35,628 bases of DNA from Kiloniella laminariae (GCF_027214005.1 NZ_JAPWGY010000015.1:1-35628), one strand, 5' to 3'. Numbered from the stretch's first letter, positions 23,183-32,912 are shown. Made by a program: numbers and translations. The notes: generated by a model not told the origin, from the letters alone.

Positions 23183-25222
23183 TCAGATGTCCTTGACCAG
23201 ACGCAAGGCATCATAGATTGCAGCATGGGTGTTTCGGGCTGATACCGCATCTCCGATACGAAAGAGCTGGTAAGCACCTGATGGATTTTTATTCAGAGCC
23301 TGGGGTTTTCCGGCAAGCAGCGCCGCCTGATCCACCGCCCCAAGATTGGAAGATCCCGGTTTGAGATCAAAATAGAGATCGTCCAGTGGAATTGTCCCAT
23401 GGTTGACCACGATCTGATCGAAACTGCGTTCCTTGCGAAGATCACTGTAATCACTGCCCACAACGGCCAGCAATTCATTCCCCTTGCGACGGACAGCAAG
23501 CAAACGGTAAGTCACGGTAAAGGTGACATTTTTGTCTTGCATGGCCCGCATATAGGGCACCAGATTCATTGCCATAACTTCCGGTGCAAAGCTTCGATCC
23601 GGCGTCATGATTTCCAGTCGGGCTCCACTTTCCAGAATCTTTTCCGCCGCCTGTAACCCGGCGTGGTCGCCAGCGTCATCATAAACCAGAACATTCTGCC
23701 CCGGCTTTACATCGCCCGAGAGAATATCCCAGCTTGAAACCACCAGCTCATTGCCCTGCTCCAGAACCTCGGTATGAGGCAAGCCCCCCGTAGCTATAAT
23801 CACCACATCCGGATTTTCAGCAACAATATCTCCGGCCTCAGCCCAGCTGTTAAATCGGAACTCCACATCCCTTGCCGCACATTGCGCCATACGCCAGTCG
23901 ATAATCGAGATCATTTCGCTACGGCGCGGTGTTTGTGCAGTTAGCCTGATTTGCCCTCCCGGCTGCGAAGCCGCTTCAAAAACAGTGACCGCATGGCCGC
24001 GCTCAGCCGCAACTCTGGCCGCTTCCAGCCCCGCGGCCCCGGCCCCGACAACAACTACCTTTTTGTGGTCACGCGCCCGGGGGATCACATGCGGCATGGT
24101 CAGTTCCCGACCTGTCGCTGCATTATGGATGCAAAGCGCATCGCCCCCCTGATAGATCCGGTCCAGGCAATAGGTTGCCCCGACACAGGGCCGGATGTCG
24201 TGTTCTCTCCCCTCCAGGATTTTCTGAACAATATGGGGATCTGCCATATGGGCACGGGTCATGCCGACCATATCAATCAAACCGGCCGATACCGCGTGCC
24301 GCGCCGTGGCAACATCAGGAATACGTGCAGCATGGAATGTCGGCATACCTGTGGCTTCACGAACCCGGCCAGCAAAATCGAGATGCGGTGCACTGCGCAT
24401 GCCCTGTACCGGAATGACATCGGTCAACCCCGCGTCTGTATCAATCCGCCCCCGGATCACATTGAGAAAATCCACCAGTCCGGAATTTTTCAGGCGTCGG
24501 GAAATCTCGATACCCTCTTCGGCTGAAATTCCGTCCTTGTCCACTTCATCAGCGGTATAGCGAATTCCCACGATGAATTCGTCACCGACACGGCGGCGGA
24601 TCGCCCCCAGAACCTCCATCGAAAACCGCATCCGGTTTTCAAGATTTCCGCCATATTCCCCCTCAAGGGTATTGGTCCGGGGTGACCAGAACTGATCCAT
24701 CAGATGTCCATAGGCCTCAAGCTCGATCCCGTCCAGTCCCGCCGCCTGCATCCGCTCTGCCGCATCCGCATAGTCAGAAATAATCCGCTCAATGTCCCAG
24801 TCTTCCATTTTTTTGGGAAAGGCCCGATGCGACGCCTCGCGGTGGTGCGACGGTGATACCGCTGGCAACCAGTCTCCTTTGTTCCACCCGGTCCGACGTC
24901 CCAGATGTGTCAACTGGATCATCACGGCACAACCATGCTCATGACAGGCGTCTACGACCCGCCTCATATGAGGAACCACCTCGTCCTTATAGGCGAGGAT
25001 ATTGTTAAAAACCGGTGGACTGTCCCGGGATACCGCTGCAGACCCGGCAGTCATGGTCATGGCAATCCCGGCTTTGGCCCGCTCTTCATGATAGGCCCGA
25101 TAGCGTTCCTTGGGCATGCCATCCTCAGGATAGGCCGGCTCATGACTGGTGGTCATGATACGGTTCTTAAGGGTGAGGTGTTTCAGTTTGTAGGGCTGCA
25201 ACAGGGGATCGTTACTGGCCAA
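23183..25222 (-). CDS. DgcA/StcD-type N-demethylase flavoprotein (old yellow enzyme plus FAD/NAD domain)
   Basis: This 679-residue enzyme matches the layout of N-methylproline demethylase (StcD) and dimethylglycine demethylase (DgcA): an FMN-binding TIM barrel of the old yellow enzyme type (about 1-370), an iron-sulfur segment, then a Rossmann domain with VVVGAGAAGLEAA at about 390. They oxidise N-methyl groups of betaine-derived amines. The start is TTG, with AGGAG eight bases upstream, giving MASNDPLLQPYKL, which fits the family. The cluster segment reads C346-V-G-A-T-Y-C352, then C364: the second cysteine of the C-x2-C-x2-C pattern of trimethylamine dehydrogenase is alanine. It lies about 100 bases after the MttB-like gene. 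The substrate is uncertain. Confidence 0.85.
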   Translation of the reverse strand: MASNDPLLQPYKLKHLTLKNRIMTTSHEPAYPEDGMPKERYRAYHEERAKAGIAMTMTAGSAAVSRDSPPVFNNILAYKDEVVPHMRRVVDACHEHGCAVMIQLTHLGRRTGWNKGDWLPAVSPSHHREASHRAFPKKMEDWDIERIISDYADAAERMQAAGLDGIELEAYGHLMDQFWSPRTNTLEGEYGGNLENRMRFSMEVLGAIRRRVGDEFIVGIRYTADEVDKDGISAEEGIEISRRLKNSGLVDFLNVIRGRIDTDAGLTDVIPVQGMRSAPHLDFAGRVREATGMPTFHAARIPDVATARHAVSAGLIDMVGMTRAHMADPHIVQKILEGREHDIRPCVGATYCLDRIYQGGDALCIHNAATGRELTMPHVIPRARDHKKVVVVGAGAAGLEAARVAAERGHAVTVFEAASQPGGQIRLTAQTPRRSEMISIIDWRMAQCAARDVEFRFNSWAEAGDIVAENPDVVIIATGGLPHTEVLEQGNELVVSSWDILSGDVKPGQNVLVYDDAGDHAGLQAAEKILESGARLEIMTPDRSFAPEVMAMNLVPYMRAMQDKNVTFTVTYRLLAVRRKGNELLAVVGSDYSDLRKERSFDQIVVNHGTIPLDDLYFDLKPGSSNLGAVDQAALLAGKPQALNKNPSGAYQLFRIGDAVSARNTHAAIYDALRLVKDI

Positions 25223-25325
25223 TTTATATTCTCCTGCTTTTCTCGGGTGACCAGTGCGCAATTTTCTCGGCCTGAGTCTCTATCAATAACAATACAATAC
25301 CTGCCATCAGGCTTGCCTCGGAAAA

Positions 25326-26918
25326 TCAATACCAGGCATCAGTCATCTCGCTCTTTCTTCGCGCGACAAAATCCAGCAACGCTTCTTCGGTATCGGGATC
25401 CATATGAGGGGCCTGATAGTCCGCCAGAATCTGTTTCCACTTTCGATTGGCCCGGACCGCCGCATCCTCTCCCCCCTGCTCACTCCAGCTTTCAAACGGC
25501 TGATCGTCATTGAGATCGGTGTCCCAATAGGCTGTTTGATAATGTGCCAGGGTATGGGCTGTTCCAAACATATGCTGACCGGGTCCCCCTTCGCGTAAAG
25601 AGTCAATCCCAAGGGTATCATCGTTCACCTTGAAGCCTTCGAGATAGGCATGGAGCGCCCCGCAGATATCGGTATCCATGACAAATTTCTCGTAGGACAT
25701 TGATAACAGGCCATCAAGAAACCCTGCCGAATGGAGAATGTAGTTCGCCCCCCCCTGGATGGCGGACATCATCGACATCATTCCCTGTGTCGTTGCCTGG
25801 CTATCGGGCAGCTTAGAGGTGGCAAAATTCCCCGCACAACGCAGAGGCAATTTCAAACGCCGGGCAAGCTGTCCCATAACAAGACTGCCAAGGGCAGGTT
25901 CTGGTGTCCCAAAAGTCGGACTGCCGGATCGCAGGGACAAAGACGAGAGGAACGAAGCCAGAATCGCTGGGGCTCCTGGCCGCACCAGTTGGGTCAGGGC
26001 ACAGCCAACCATGGATTCCGCCAGCCCCTGCGCAACAGCCCCCGGCATTGTGACTGGGGAAACCGCCCCGCCAAGCAGAAACGGCAGGTGGATCGAGCCT
26101 TGCCCCGCTTCGGCATAGGCGCGGATTCCCTTTGTTGACACCCCATCCCAGACCAAGGGCGAAGTCGAATTGAAATTACCCATGATCACGCAATTCTGAT
26201 CGACAAACCCGGCCCCGAAGAGAACCCGGCACATTTCAATACTATCCTCGGCGCGCTCAGGCGCCGTAATCGAACCAAGAAAGGCACGGTCAGAATAGCG
26301 CATATGGGCCAGGACCATATCCAGATGACGCTTGTTCACAGGAACATCGGTTGGCTCGCAGATCGTTCCACCGGAATGGTGTAACCAGGGACTGGACTGG
26401 GCCAGCTTCACAAAATTTTCGAAGTCCTCAATCGTTCCATAGCGCCGCCCCCGGTCCAGATCCATGACAAAGGGCGACCCATAGGCCGGGGCAAAGACCA
26501 TGGCATCACCGCCAATATCGACGGAGTTGGCAGGGTTGCGCGCATGCTGGGTGAAACGTTCCGGAGCCGTCTTCAGAATTTCCCGAATCATGCCTGGTTC
26601 AAATTTTATGTTCCAGATATCTTCTGAGACCGACGTGACCTGCCCGCCCGCTTTCTTGAACAGAGAAACCGTTTCAGGATCGTCCCTGAACTCAATCCCC
26701 AGCTCTGCAAGAATAGTATCTGCAGCCTGTTCGATCCTGATCAGGCTCTCTTCGCCAAGCAGATCATAGGTTGGAATTTTCCGTGTGATAAAAGGCGCCT
26801 TCAGGTGACTATTCTGCTCGGCACCTCCAGCCCGACTGGCACGCCGTGCCGCACGGCCGCGTTGTTTTACAGGAGCCAGCTGTTTTATTTCTTTTATGCA
26901 CCCAAGTTCCCTGCCCAT
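25326..26918 (-). CDS. MttB-family (trimethylamine methyltransferase-like) protein, non-pyrrolysine
   Basis: This 530-residue protein belongs to the MttB superfamily, whose members move a methyl group from a quaternary or tertiary amine to a corrinoid protein. The basic N-terminus (RGRAARRASRAGG) is followed by the typical segments ESLIRIEQAADTILAELGIEF, GSPFVMDLDRGRR, LGSITAPERAEDSIEMC and a C-terminal RKWKQILADYQAPHMDPDTEEALLDFV. The reading frame has no internal TAG, so it is a non-pyrrolysine member like the glycine betaine methyltransferase MtgB. The start at 26918 has AAGGTG about eight bases upstream; 26927 and 26969 are alternatives. No corrinoid protein or reactivase gene is present in the window. 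Divergent from a LysR gene. Confidence 0.88.
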   Translation of the reverse strand: MGRELGCIKEIKQLAPVKQRGRAARRASRAGGAEQNSHLKAPFITRKIPTYDLLGEESLIRIEQAADTILAELGIEFRDDPETVSLFKKAGGQVTSVSEDIWNIKFEPGMIREILKTAPERFTQHARNPANSVDIGGDAMVFAPAYGSPFVMDLDRGRRYGTIEDFENFVKLAQSSPWLHHSGGTICEPTDVPVNKRHLDMVLAHMRYSDRAFLGSITAPERAEDSIEMCRVLFGAGFVDQNCVIMGNFNSTSPLVWDGVSTKGIRAYAEAGQGSIHLPFLLGGAVSPVTMPGAVAQGLAESMVGCALTQLVRPGAPAILASFLSSLSLRSGSPTFGTPEPALGSLVMGQLARRLKLPLRCAGNFATSKLPDSQATTQGMMSMMSAIQGGANYILHSAGFLDGLLSMSYEKFVMDTDICGALHAYLEGFKVNDDTLGIDSLREGGPGQHMFGTAHTLAHYQTAYWDTDLNDDQPFESWSEQGGEDAAVRANRKWKQILADYQAPHMDPDTEEALLDFVARRKSEMTDAWY

Positions 26919-26944
26919 AACCTGCATCACCTTTTTTAATAGCG

Positions 26945-27021
26945 GTATACACACGTTATACTTATGCAATATACTTGTGACGCCTCATAATTCTTACTCT
27001 TTGGGCAAGTTATATTTATGC
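26945..27021. promoter_or_regulatory. LysR operator and direct repeats in the MttB-LysR gap
   Basis: GTATA-N7-TATAC (26945-26961) is a LysR-type inverted repeat. GTTATACTTATGC (26955-26967) and GTTATATTTATGC (27009-27021) are direct repeats differing at one base, 54 bases apart; the second includes the LysR start codon. The arrangement suggests that the LysR protein regulates both divergent genes. Confidence 0.5.
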
Positions 27022-27941
27022 GAAAGCTCAAAAATCTAATTCAGTCTCCTACGGCCCTCTTTTCGTTTGAGGCCGCAGGTCGGCACCTGTCTTTTGCCAG
27101 AGCCGCAGAAGAACTGAATGTCAGCCAGGCGGCTGTTAGCTATGCCATCAAGCAGCTCGAAAGTGCTCTGAACACCCAGCTGTTCTATCGGGGACATCGA
27201 TCTGTACAGCTGACCGAAGCCGGACAGCGCTTTCACAGTGATGTCACCATGGGCCTCGGGCACATACATAGATCTGCCCAGGAACTCTCGAGATCAGAGA
27301 GCGACCGTAACGTCACGCTTTCCTGCTCAACAGCCTTTGCCAACTACTGGCTAGTCCCCCGTCTGGCTTCCTTCAGCCAGCACCATCCTGATATCGACAT
27401 CAGAATGCAGACAACGGACAAGGATGTTGACCCCGCAGCAGAAGAAATTCCACTCGGGATCCGGCGTGGCAATGGGGTTTGGCCCGGTCATGATGCAATC
27501 CAGATTGCCAAAGAAGTTGTCTATCCCATCGCCAGTCCCAAATATCTATCTGTATACGGCAGACCCAAAAGCCCGCAGGATCTGGCAAAACATCGTCTGC
27601 TTCATCTGGAAGAGCCTTATCGTGACCGCCCAAACTGGGACACCTGGTTCAAGGCTAAAGGCATGGACTGGGAAGACAATCGGGACGGGTTACGGTTCAA
27701 CGACTATGCACTTGTTATCCAGACCACTCTTGCCGGAGGGGGAATTGCCCTGGGGTGGTGGCATCTTGTCGATCACCTCGTCCACCATGGCCTGCTCAAG
27801 CTTGTCGATGACCAACCGGTTCATTTCGGCGGGAATTTCTGGGTGCTTTGGCCAAATCACAAACCTTTGAGCCCTCAGGCGGAAAAAGTGCGGGACTGGC
27901 TCATATCAAACCAAGAATCCTTGGACAGCGGGCAATATTGA
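27018..27941 (+). CDS. LysR-family regulator, GcvA-like
   Basis: This 307-residue protein has a LysR DNA-binding domain at residues 9-70: TALFSFEAAGRHLSFARAAEELNVSQAAVSYAIKQLE. That wording (F-E-A-A-G-R-x-x-S-F-x-x-A-A-x-E-L) is typical of the GcvA/AmpR subgroup, as is the effector-domain segment LSCSTAFANYWLVPRLASF. GcvA in enterobacteria controls glycine cleavage; here it is divergent from an MttB-family methyltransferase and a demethylase, so regulation of methylated glycine or proline-betaine use is plausible but inferred. No clear Shine-Dalgarno sequence is seen. Confidence 0.92.
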   Translation: MRKLKNLIQSPTALFSFEAAGRHLSFARAAEELNVSQAAVSYAIKQLESALNTQLFYRGHRSVQLTEAGQRFHSDVTMGLGHIHRSAQELSRSESDRNVTLSCSTAFANYWLVPRLASFSQHHPDIDIRMQTTDKDVDPAAEEIPLGIRRGNGVWPGHDAIQIAKEVVYPIASPKYLSVYGRPKSPQDLAKHRLLHLEEPYRDRPNWDTWFKAKGMDWEDNRDGLRFNDYALVIQTTLAGGGIALGWWHLVDHLVHHGLLKLVDDQPVHFGGNFWVLWPNHKPLSPQAEKVRDWLISNQESLDSGQY

Positions 27942-27977
27942 CGCGATATTATATCTGAAAGAACAAGGAGATACCGG

Positions 27978-28436
27978 ATGCCCTCGAACCAAGACAACAG
28001 TTCCAAACGTACAATCGCCATGGTCGCCCATGACAAGATGAAACCCGTTTTGCTTGAATGGGCCATGGATAATCAGGATCTGTTACGGAACTTCAGGATC
28101 GTCGCAACAGGCACAACCGGGCGCGTACTCTCGGAGAATCTCAAGGACGTTGATATTCAATGCTTTAAAAGCGGGCCTCTCGGGGGCGATCTTCAGATCG
28201 GCGCTATGATATCTACTGGCGATCTGGAAGCACTGTTTTTCCTGGTAGACCCGATGACACCGCAACCACATGATGTTGATGTCAAAGCCCTGATCCGGAT
28301 TTCGACGCTTTATGAGACCCCTGTCGCCTGTAACCGGACCACTGCCGACTTTGTCCTGCGAGGAATCACCGACCCCGCTTATGTCAGACGTCCGGCCCAT
28401 CCGATGATTGAGGAATACGTGCAGCGTTCCGTGTGA
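27978..28436 (+). CDS. mgsA: Methylglyoxal synthase
   Basis: This 152-residue cytosolic enzyme converts dihydroxyacetone phosphate to methylglyoxal and phosphate, an overflow branch of glycolysis. The key residues match E. coli MgsA (numbering from memory): AHDK at 17-20, the phosphate loop TGTTGR, SGPLGGD with catalytic D71, D91 and H98 with D101 in DPMTPQPHDVD. The length is as expected. AAGGAG lies seven bases before the ATG. It follows the LysR gene by 36 bases on the same strand and could be co-transcribed, although a functional link is not evident. No U-tract terminator was seen after it. Confidence 0.96.
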   Translation: MPSNQDNSSKRTIAMVAHDKMKPVLLEWAMDNQDLLRNFRIVATGTTGRVLSENLKDVDIQCFKSGPLGGDLQIGAMISTGDLEALFFLVDPMTPQPHDVDVKALIRISTLYETPVACNRTTADFVLRGITDPAYVRRPAHPMIEEYVQRSV

Positions 28437-28503
28437 TCATTTTTTCCAAGCGACATCTCAAGAGTGATCTATAATAAAGAGGAAACCAGCCCAAAAGGAT
28501 CGC

Positions 28504-30003
28504 TCAATCAGAGGGGATGGGGTGAACAACTTTGGTGATGACCTCTTCCTCACCTTCCACATGCCAGTTCGCCCATAAACGGCACTGGTCATCGGGTTCC
28601 AGACTCAGGAAATTCCGGGCCAACATGTATTTGGCACGCTTTGTCGGCAGCTCCATCATTCGCGCAGTTATTCCCTGCACCACTGTTTCGACTTCATCGC
28701 TCAGCCTGTTCAGAAGCCACCCCATCAGTTTCGGTGGGGCGGGATGCACAATGCCCGAAGCGGTCAACTGATTAATGACCTTCTCTCTTCCCTGACCAGA
28801 AGCGCCCCTTTCGTTTTCAATCACTCCAAGGCAAGCCACATGAACATCCCCTGACAGGATCGTCACCCGGCAGCTCTTTTTCTCCATAAGGTCAAACATT
28901 CTGTGGATCGTCCGCAAACGCTCTTTGCGATGCGGTGGGCTTTGCCAGTGATCTCTCAGATCATCTTCCAGCTCCTGCTCCCCCGGGAACCAGCCGAAAA
29001 GGCTTTCCAAACGACCAAAATCGGCATGTACAATTGGTACTGGTGCAACAAAGAGCAGATGCTTCGGGCCACCTTGTTGCGCCGGATCACAGCCATCCAG
29101 CCAGCGCCAGATTCGATCCCAGCTTTCACGAGAAAGTACCTGCTTCTGACTCCGTTCACTCCGGGCATCAAGCGAGAGGACCAGATAGTTTCCGACCCGT
29201 AACACAGTGGTGTAACCGTCGGTTCCCAGGCTACCGGGGTGGTGCTCACCTCTGATATCAGGCAACTGCTGCTGGAACACCGCAAAATGCCTTCGGGCTT
29301 CTTCAAAAATTCCCTGATAAACAGAACAGTTCTGGTCTTCAGGCGCGTAGGATCCCCAGCCATCAAAGATGTCGTGATCATCCCACATCATCACTGTCGG
29401 GATAGAGGCCAGAGCCTCGCTGACTTCTGACTGCTTCCAGCGCTGACAATAAAGTTCAAAGTAAAACCGCTCGATCTGGGAACGCATAACCGCTGTGAAC
29501 TTGCGGGCCCGCCGTTCAAGACGGGGCAGTTCAACCCATTTTTTAATGTCGGGACATTTTTCCCAGATTTCATCTGCATAGATCTGGTCTCCCCCCATGA
29601 TCATCAGATTGTAGGGAGCATCACCATGCTGGTTCAGCAAGACTTTCCACATTCCGTTTTTGTCATCAACCTTCTTGATCTCACTCGGTGCCGAGAAACC
29701 ATTACAGGAAACAAAAACCATCTGCGGATCTGCTCCAGCCGCAGGTACGCTAAAGCTCCAGCTTTTCCCGTCAAAGCCATAAGAAACCTGTCCAAGCTCA
29801 GCACCCAGATCAACCCTCAGATCAAAGCGGTAAACGACCTGCTCTTTAAACCTCAGAAGCTCCTGAACATTCACGCGTTCAGCCTTCCCGGAGATGATCT
29901 CCAGACCAGGCACACCACCACTGGCAACAAGAAGAACCGACACGCTCCAATGAGTTCGCGAAGAGGTACGCAGACTTAATACTGGCCCCAGAATCAGTTT
30001 CAT
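28504..30003 (-). CDS. PhoD-like metallophosphatase
   Basis: This 499-residue protein has the metal-binding motifs of the PhoD-like branch of calcineurin-type phosphatases: FVSCNGF, MGGDQIYADE, MMWDDHDIFDGWGSYAPED and LSGDVHVACLG. PhoD hydrolyses phosphodiesters and monoesters using iron and calcium. There is no clear signal peptide or twin-arginine motif at the N-terminus (MKLILGPVLSLRTSSR), so it may be intracellular, unlike secreted PhoD; this resembles the uncharacterised bacterial and fungal PhoD-like group. GGGGAG lies seven bases before the ATG. It converges with mgsA and no phosphate-regulon partners are nearby. The 146-base gap after its start (30004-30149) shows nothing notable. Confidence 0.88.
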   Translation of the reverse strand: MKLILGPVLSLRTSSRTHWSVSVLLVASGGVPGLEIISGKAERVNVQELLRFKEQVVYRFDLRVDLGAELGQVSYGFDGKSWSFSVPAAGADPQMVFVSCNGFSAPSEIKKVDDKNGMWKVLLNQHGDAPYNLMIMGGDQIYADEIWEKCPDIKKWVELPRLERRARKFTAVMRSQIERFYFELYCQRWKQSEVSEALASIPTVMMWDDHDIFDGWGSYAPEDQNCSVYQGIFEEARRHFAVFQQQLPDIRGEHHPGSLGTDGYTTVLRVGNYLVLSLDARSERSQKQVLSRESWDRIWRWLDGCDPAQQGGPKHLLFVAPVPIVHADFGRLESLFGWFPGEQELEDDLRDHWQSPPHRKERLRTIHRMFDLMEKKSCRVTILSGDVHVACLGVIENERGASGQGREKVINQLTASGIVHPAPPKLMGWLLNRLSDEVETVVQGITARMMELPTKRAKYMLARNFLSLEPDDQCRLWANWHVEGEEEVITKVVHPIPSD

Positions 30004-30149
30004 GACAACACTCCCCTTGATTGTATTGTTCGGGAAATATTACATACAAAAGCAATCTATGACGACTATTAAGCTTTTACGCACCTTTACTGTCGTTATC
30101 CCTGCACCGCATAAATATAACCTGTGAATTACCCAGAAATTTAAGGGGC

Positions 30150-31946
30150 TCAGATAGGCGACGAAGCCGCACGCATGATATTCATCAGGTCATCCCGCAT
30201 ATGGGACAGGGCATTTTTAATATGCGTCGAGGCTTCATAAAGCTGTTTCGTCGCATTTCCTGTCGTGTGAGACGCCTCCTGCATCGCTGTACTGCTGCCT
30301 GAAACCCGGTTGGCATTCTCCAGGCTATCTTCCACATAGCGGGCGATGGTGTTCGCCGCATTACTCTGGACATCGAACAGCTGGACAACGCCGTGCATTG
30401 ACTGCTCGACTTCTTCTATACGCCCTTCGACTTGCCGGATGTTTGTTGCCGTTTCCTGTGAAACCTCACAAATCGCTCTGACTCTTTGCGCGATGGCTTC
30501 CGTGGCCCGGGATGTTTCAGCCGAGAGTTTTTTCACCTCTCCGGCAACCACGGCAAACCCCGCCCCTGCCGCACCAGCCCGGGAAGCTTCAATCGTGGCA
30601 TTCAGCGCCAGCAGGTTTGTCTGGGCTGCAATTTTCTGGATAATATCGACGATACCTTCTACCTGAACGGCGGTTTCATGCAGACGATGAACCGTTGCAT
30701 TCGCATTCCGGGTCTCCCCTGTCGCCAACAGCGTCAGGTCTCGCTGATGCTGCACAGCGCTGGTCATTTCCTCGCTGCAGGACAGCAGGTTCCGGGAAAG
30801 TTCCATTACTTCCCCGGCCATCCGGGCATTCACGCCAGCCAGATCCGTAGCTTCTCCCGCCCTCAGGCTCGCGCTAGAGGCAAAATTCTGTAACTGGTCA
30901 GACATGGTCATCAATGTATCCGCATGCACACTCACATCCCTCACGCTGGAATTCATGCCGCTCTCGAGCTGGGAGGCAACCAGGGTCAGACGCTCTTCCA
31001 TCGCAAGCTGTATCCGCAAACGTTGGGCTTCGTTTTCATCGCGAAGAACTCGGGCTTCGTCACGGGCCTCCTGGAAACGGACCAGCCCCCGTGCCAATGA
31101 TCCGATTTCATCCAGTCGTGTCACTTCGGCAAGAGTAACGCTTTCCCCTTCGGCGATCGCCCGGGATGCCGCCTGCAGACGGACCAGTGATCCAGTGACC
31201 AGTTTTCGTCCCACAGCATAAATGACACCGAGCACCAGAAGGATTGCAGCCAGCCCAAGAATGGCAACAACCAGAATTGCCTGCTCAGCAAAGAGCTCCA
31301 CATCTCTATCCATTTGCTTGATTTCATCGACATCGGCGAGAAAAGCCACGCGCTTGAGCTCTGCCTCCAGGCTCTTGTTCGCCAGTTGCCCCTTGAGCTG
31401 TGAAACCTTGAGTATCAAGGCATCCGCCCCCGTATTCTCTGCCGTAATCCGGTTGATCTTTTGGGTCAGTTCATCAAGTGTCAGAGTAGAAAACCTTAGC
31501 TCCCTCACCCTGTTCTGGAATTCCCCCGCCAAAAACACACCATACGAGACGGCAGAAACACCATCGATCTGATCAACCAGAAGAACACCTCTTTTACCAA
31601 GATCCCGTCTCTGGTTACGTTTTTTGTACCGGAGCAACAGCGCGTCCCGCCCCTTGTGCTCCAGCGGCATTACCCCTTCTTGTGCGGCCCAGCTCTCCAC
31701 AGCCCTTAGAGCATCAAGCTCCAGAAATCCCGAGATAGAAAGATACTCATTCTGAAGATCAATGATCTCCATCCGAAGCGACTGATTAACCGAGCGTAAA
31801 AGCTCGGCCCGGTCATCTTCTTTTTCCATAATTTGCTTGATCAGTTGATCATAGGCCCCCACCAGAAGCACCATGAGAGGAACAAGAACCGATATCAGGG
31901 TTAACAACAGCTTGATATCAATCCGGGCACGGATCATTGCGAACAT
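30150..31946 (-). CDS. Transmembrane methyl-accepting chemotaxis protein
   Basis: This chemoreceptor of about 598 residues has an N-terminal membrane helix ([26 protein letters not shown]), a periplasmic helical sensor domain of about 180 residues, a second membrane helix ([23 protein letters not shown]), a HAMP domain, and a cytoplasmic signalling domain with the conserved hairpin tip [20 protein letters not shown] followed by [22 protein letters not shown]. It signals through CheW/CheA. Start: 31946 has GAGGAC five bases upstream; 31976 is the longest possible start but lacks support. The ligand is unknown. It is alone, divergent from the YHS-domain gene, with 190-220 bases of regulatory space between them. 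Confidence 0.93.
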   Translation of the reverse strand: MFAMIRARIDIKLLLTLISVLVPLMVLLVGAYDQLIKQIMEKEDDRAELLRSVNQSLRMEIIDLQNEYLSISGFLELDALRAVESWAAQEGVMPLEHKGRDALLLRYKKRNQRRDLGKRGVLLVDQIDGVSAVSYGVFLAGEFQNRVRELRFSTLTLDELTQKINRITAENTGADALILKVSQLKGQLANKSLEAELKRVAFLADVDEIKQMDRDVELFAEQAILVVAILGLAAILLVLGVIYAVGRKLVTGSLVRLQAASRAIAEGESVTLAEVTRLDEIGSLARGLVRFQEARDEARVLRDENEAQRLRIQLAMEERLTLVASQLESGMNSSVRDVSVHADTLMTMSDQLQNFASSASLRAGEATDLAGVNARMAGEVMELSRNLLSCSEEMTSAVQHQRDLTLLATGETRNANATVHRLHETAVQVEGIVDIIQKIAAQTNLLALNATIEASRAGAAGAGFAVVAGEVKKLSAETSRATEAIAQRVRAICEVSQETATNIRQVEGRIEEVEQSMHGVVQLFDVQSNAANTIARYVEDSLENANRVSGSSTAMQEASHTTGNATKQLYEASTHIKNALSHMRDDLMNIMRAASSPI

Positions 31947-32165
31947 ATAGTCCTCGTCTTCAACAGTCCTGAACATCGCGTCGAAATCGGTCTTTCAGGC
32001 TTTCTGTCCCTGAAGAAACTTCGCCGGATGACATTGCTACGCGAAGCTCATTACAGTTTTAAGGAATTTCAATGACCCTTTCTCATACAGCTCAATTGAA
32101 TGTGATATGCAGTTGAAGCGCAAAAACCCTATCTTGTAGAAAGATCATTCAGGAAGGCTTCCAGC

Positions 32166-32630
32166 ATGTCTCGGCTCACCAAATATTTTCTTTCTATCGT
32201 TGCGATTCTGACGTTATCAAACTCCCTCTCCGTACTGTCTGAGGCAGCAGAAAATCCTGTTTACACTGGCATTTTTTCTTCGGTCGCCATCAACGGTTAC
32301 GACCCCGTTGCCTATTTCACACAAGGCAAACCGATTAAGGGAACAGAGGAACTGAATTATGAGTGGATGGGGGCAGAGTGGCACTTCTCAACAGAAGACA
32401 ACCTGATTGCCTTCAAAAATATGCCCGAGAAATTTGCACCGCAATATGGCGGCTATTGTGCCTGGGCTGTTGCGCATGGAGATACGGCTTCCACAGATCC
32501 CTACGCATGGAAAATTGTTGGTGACAAGCTTTACCTTAATTACAGTCAGGACATTCAAAAACGCTGGGAAAAAGATATTCCGGGCTATATCCAGTCCGGG
32601 GATCACAATTGGCCAAAAGTGCTGGAGTAG
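32166..32630 (+). CDS. Secreted YHS-domain protein
   Basis: This 154-residue protein has an N-terminal signal peptide (about residues 1-27: YFLSIVAILTLSNSLSVLSEA) and one YHS domain: SSVAINGYDPVAYFTQGKPIKG, YEWMGAEWHFST, FAPQYGGYCAWAVA, and KIVGDKLYLNYSQDIQKRW. YHS domains are small metal-binding modules with a conserved cysteine (here in YGGYCAW) found in ATPases, oxygenases and stand-alone periplasmic proteins; the specific function of this stand-alone form is not established. AGGAAGG lies eight bases before the ATG. No operon partner is visible; the next gene begins 459 bases downstream. Confidence 0.9.
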   Translation: MSRLTKYFLSIVAILTLSNSLSVLSEAAENPVYTGIFSSVAINGYDPVAYFTQGKPIKGTEELNYEWMGAEWHFSTEDNLIAFKNMPEKFAPQYGGYCAWAVAHGDTASTDPYAWKIVGDKLYLNYSQDIQKRWEKDIPGYIQSGDHNWPKVLE

Positions 32631-32789
32631 GGATAAGCAACCCTTTTTGGCAGGCATTATCACGTAAAAATAGCGAGAGGAACCGAGGGAAAAGTTATCA
32701 GAAATTTTTGAAATATTTATCACGAATTACAATTAGCGACTATATCAAACACTTTTATTACAGCAAAATCATGTTAATATATCATAGGT

Positions 32790-32885
32790 AGTAAAAAATT
32801 TCATTGCTCATGTACCACAACATGCGTACATGCTCCTTGAAATCTTTCTGCCTCAATCGGTTATTATTTTGGCAGAAAGTTTTTT
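32790..32885 (+). ncRNA. Candidate small RNA with intrinsic terminator
   Basis: The 459-base gap 32631-33089 has no convincing gene. It is very AT-rich up to about 32800. Then come two stem-loops: CATGTAC/GTACATG (32809-32832, 10-base loop) and the terminator stem at 32844-32879. The terminator lies more than 210 bases after the YHS stop, which is long for a 3' end, so a short independent transcript starting near 32790 (after TAATAT at about 32775-32780) is possible. A long YHS 3' region or a leader attenuator of the PAS gene are alternatives. Confidence 0.35.
32844..32885 (+). terminator. Strong rho-independent terminator
   Basis: CTTTCTGCC and GGCAGAAAG form a perfect 9-bp stem with an 18-base loop, followed at once by six T (32880-32885). 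This is the clearest intrinsic terminator in the window. Confidence 0.8.
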
Positions 32886-32912
32886 AAGGAAAAACAGTTC
32901 ACCTAATCTACG

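Noticed and set aside
25326-26918. Pyrrolysine-containing MttB
   Set aside because: The reading frame has no internal TAG, so pyrrolysine is not used here.
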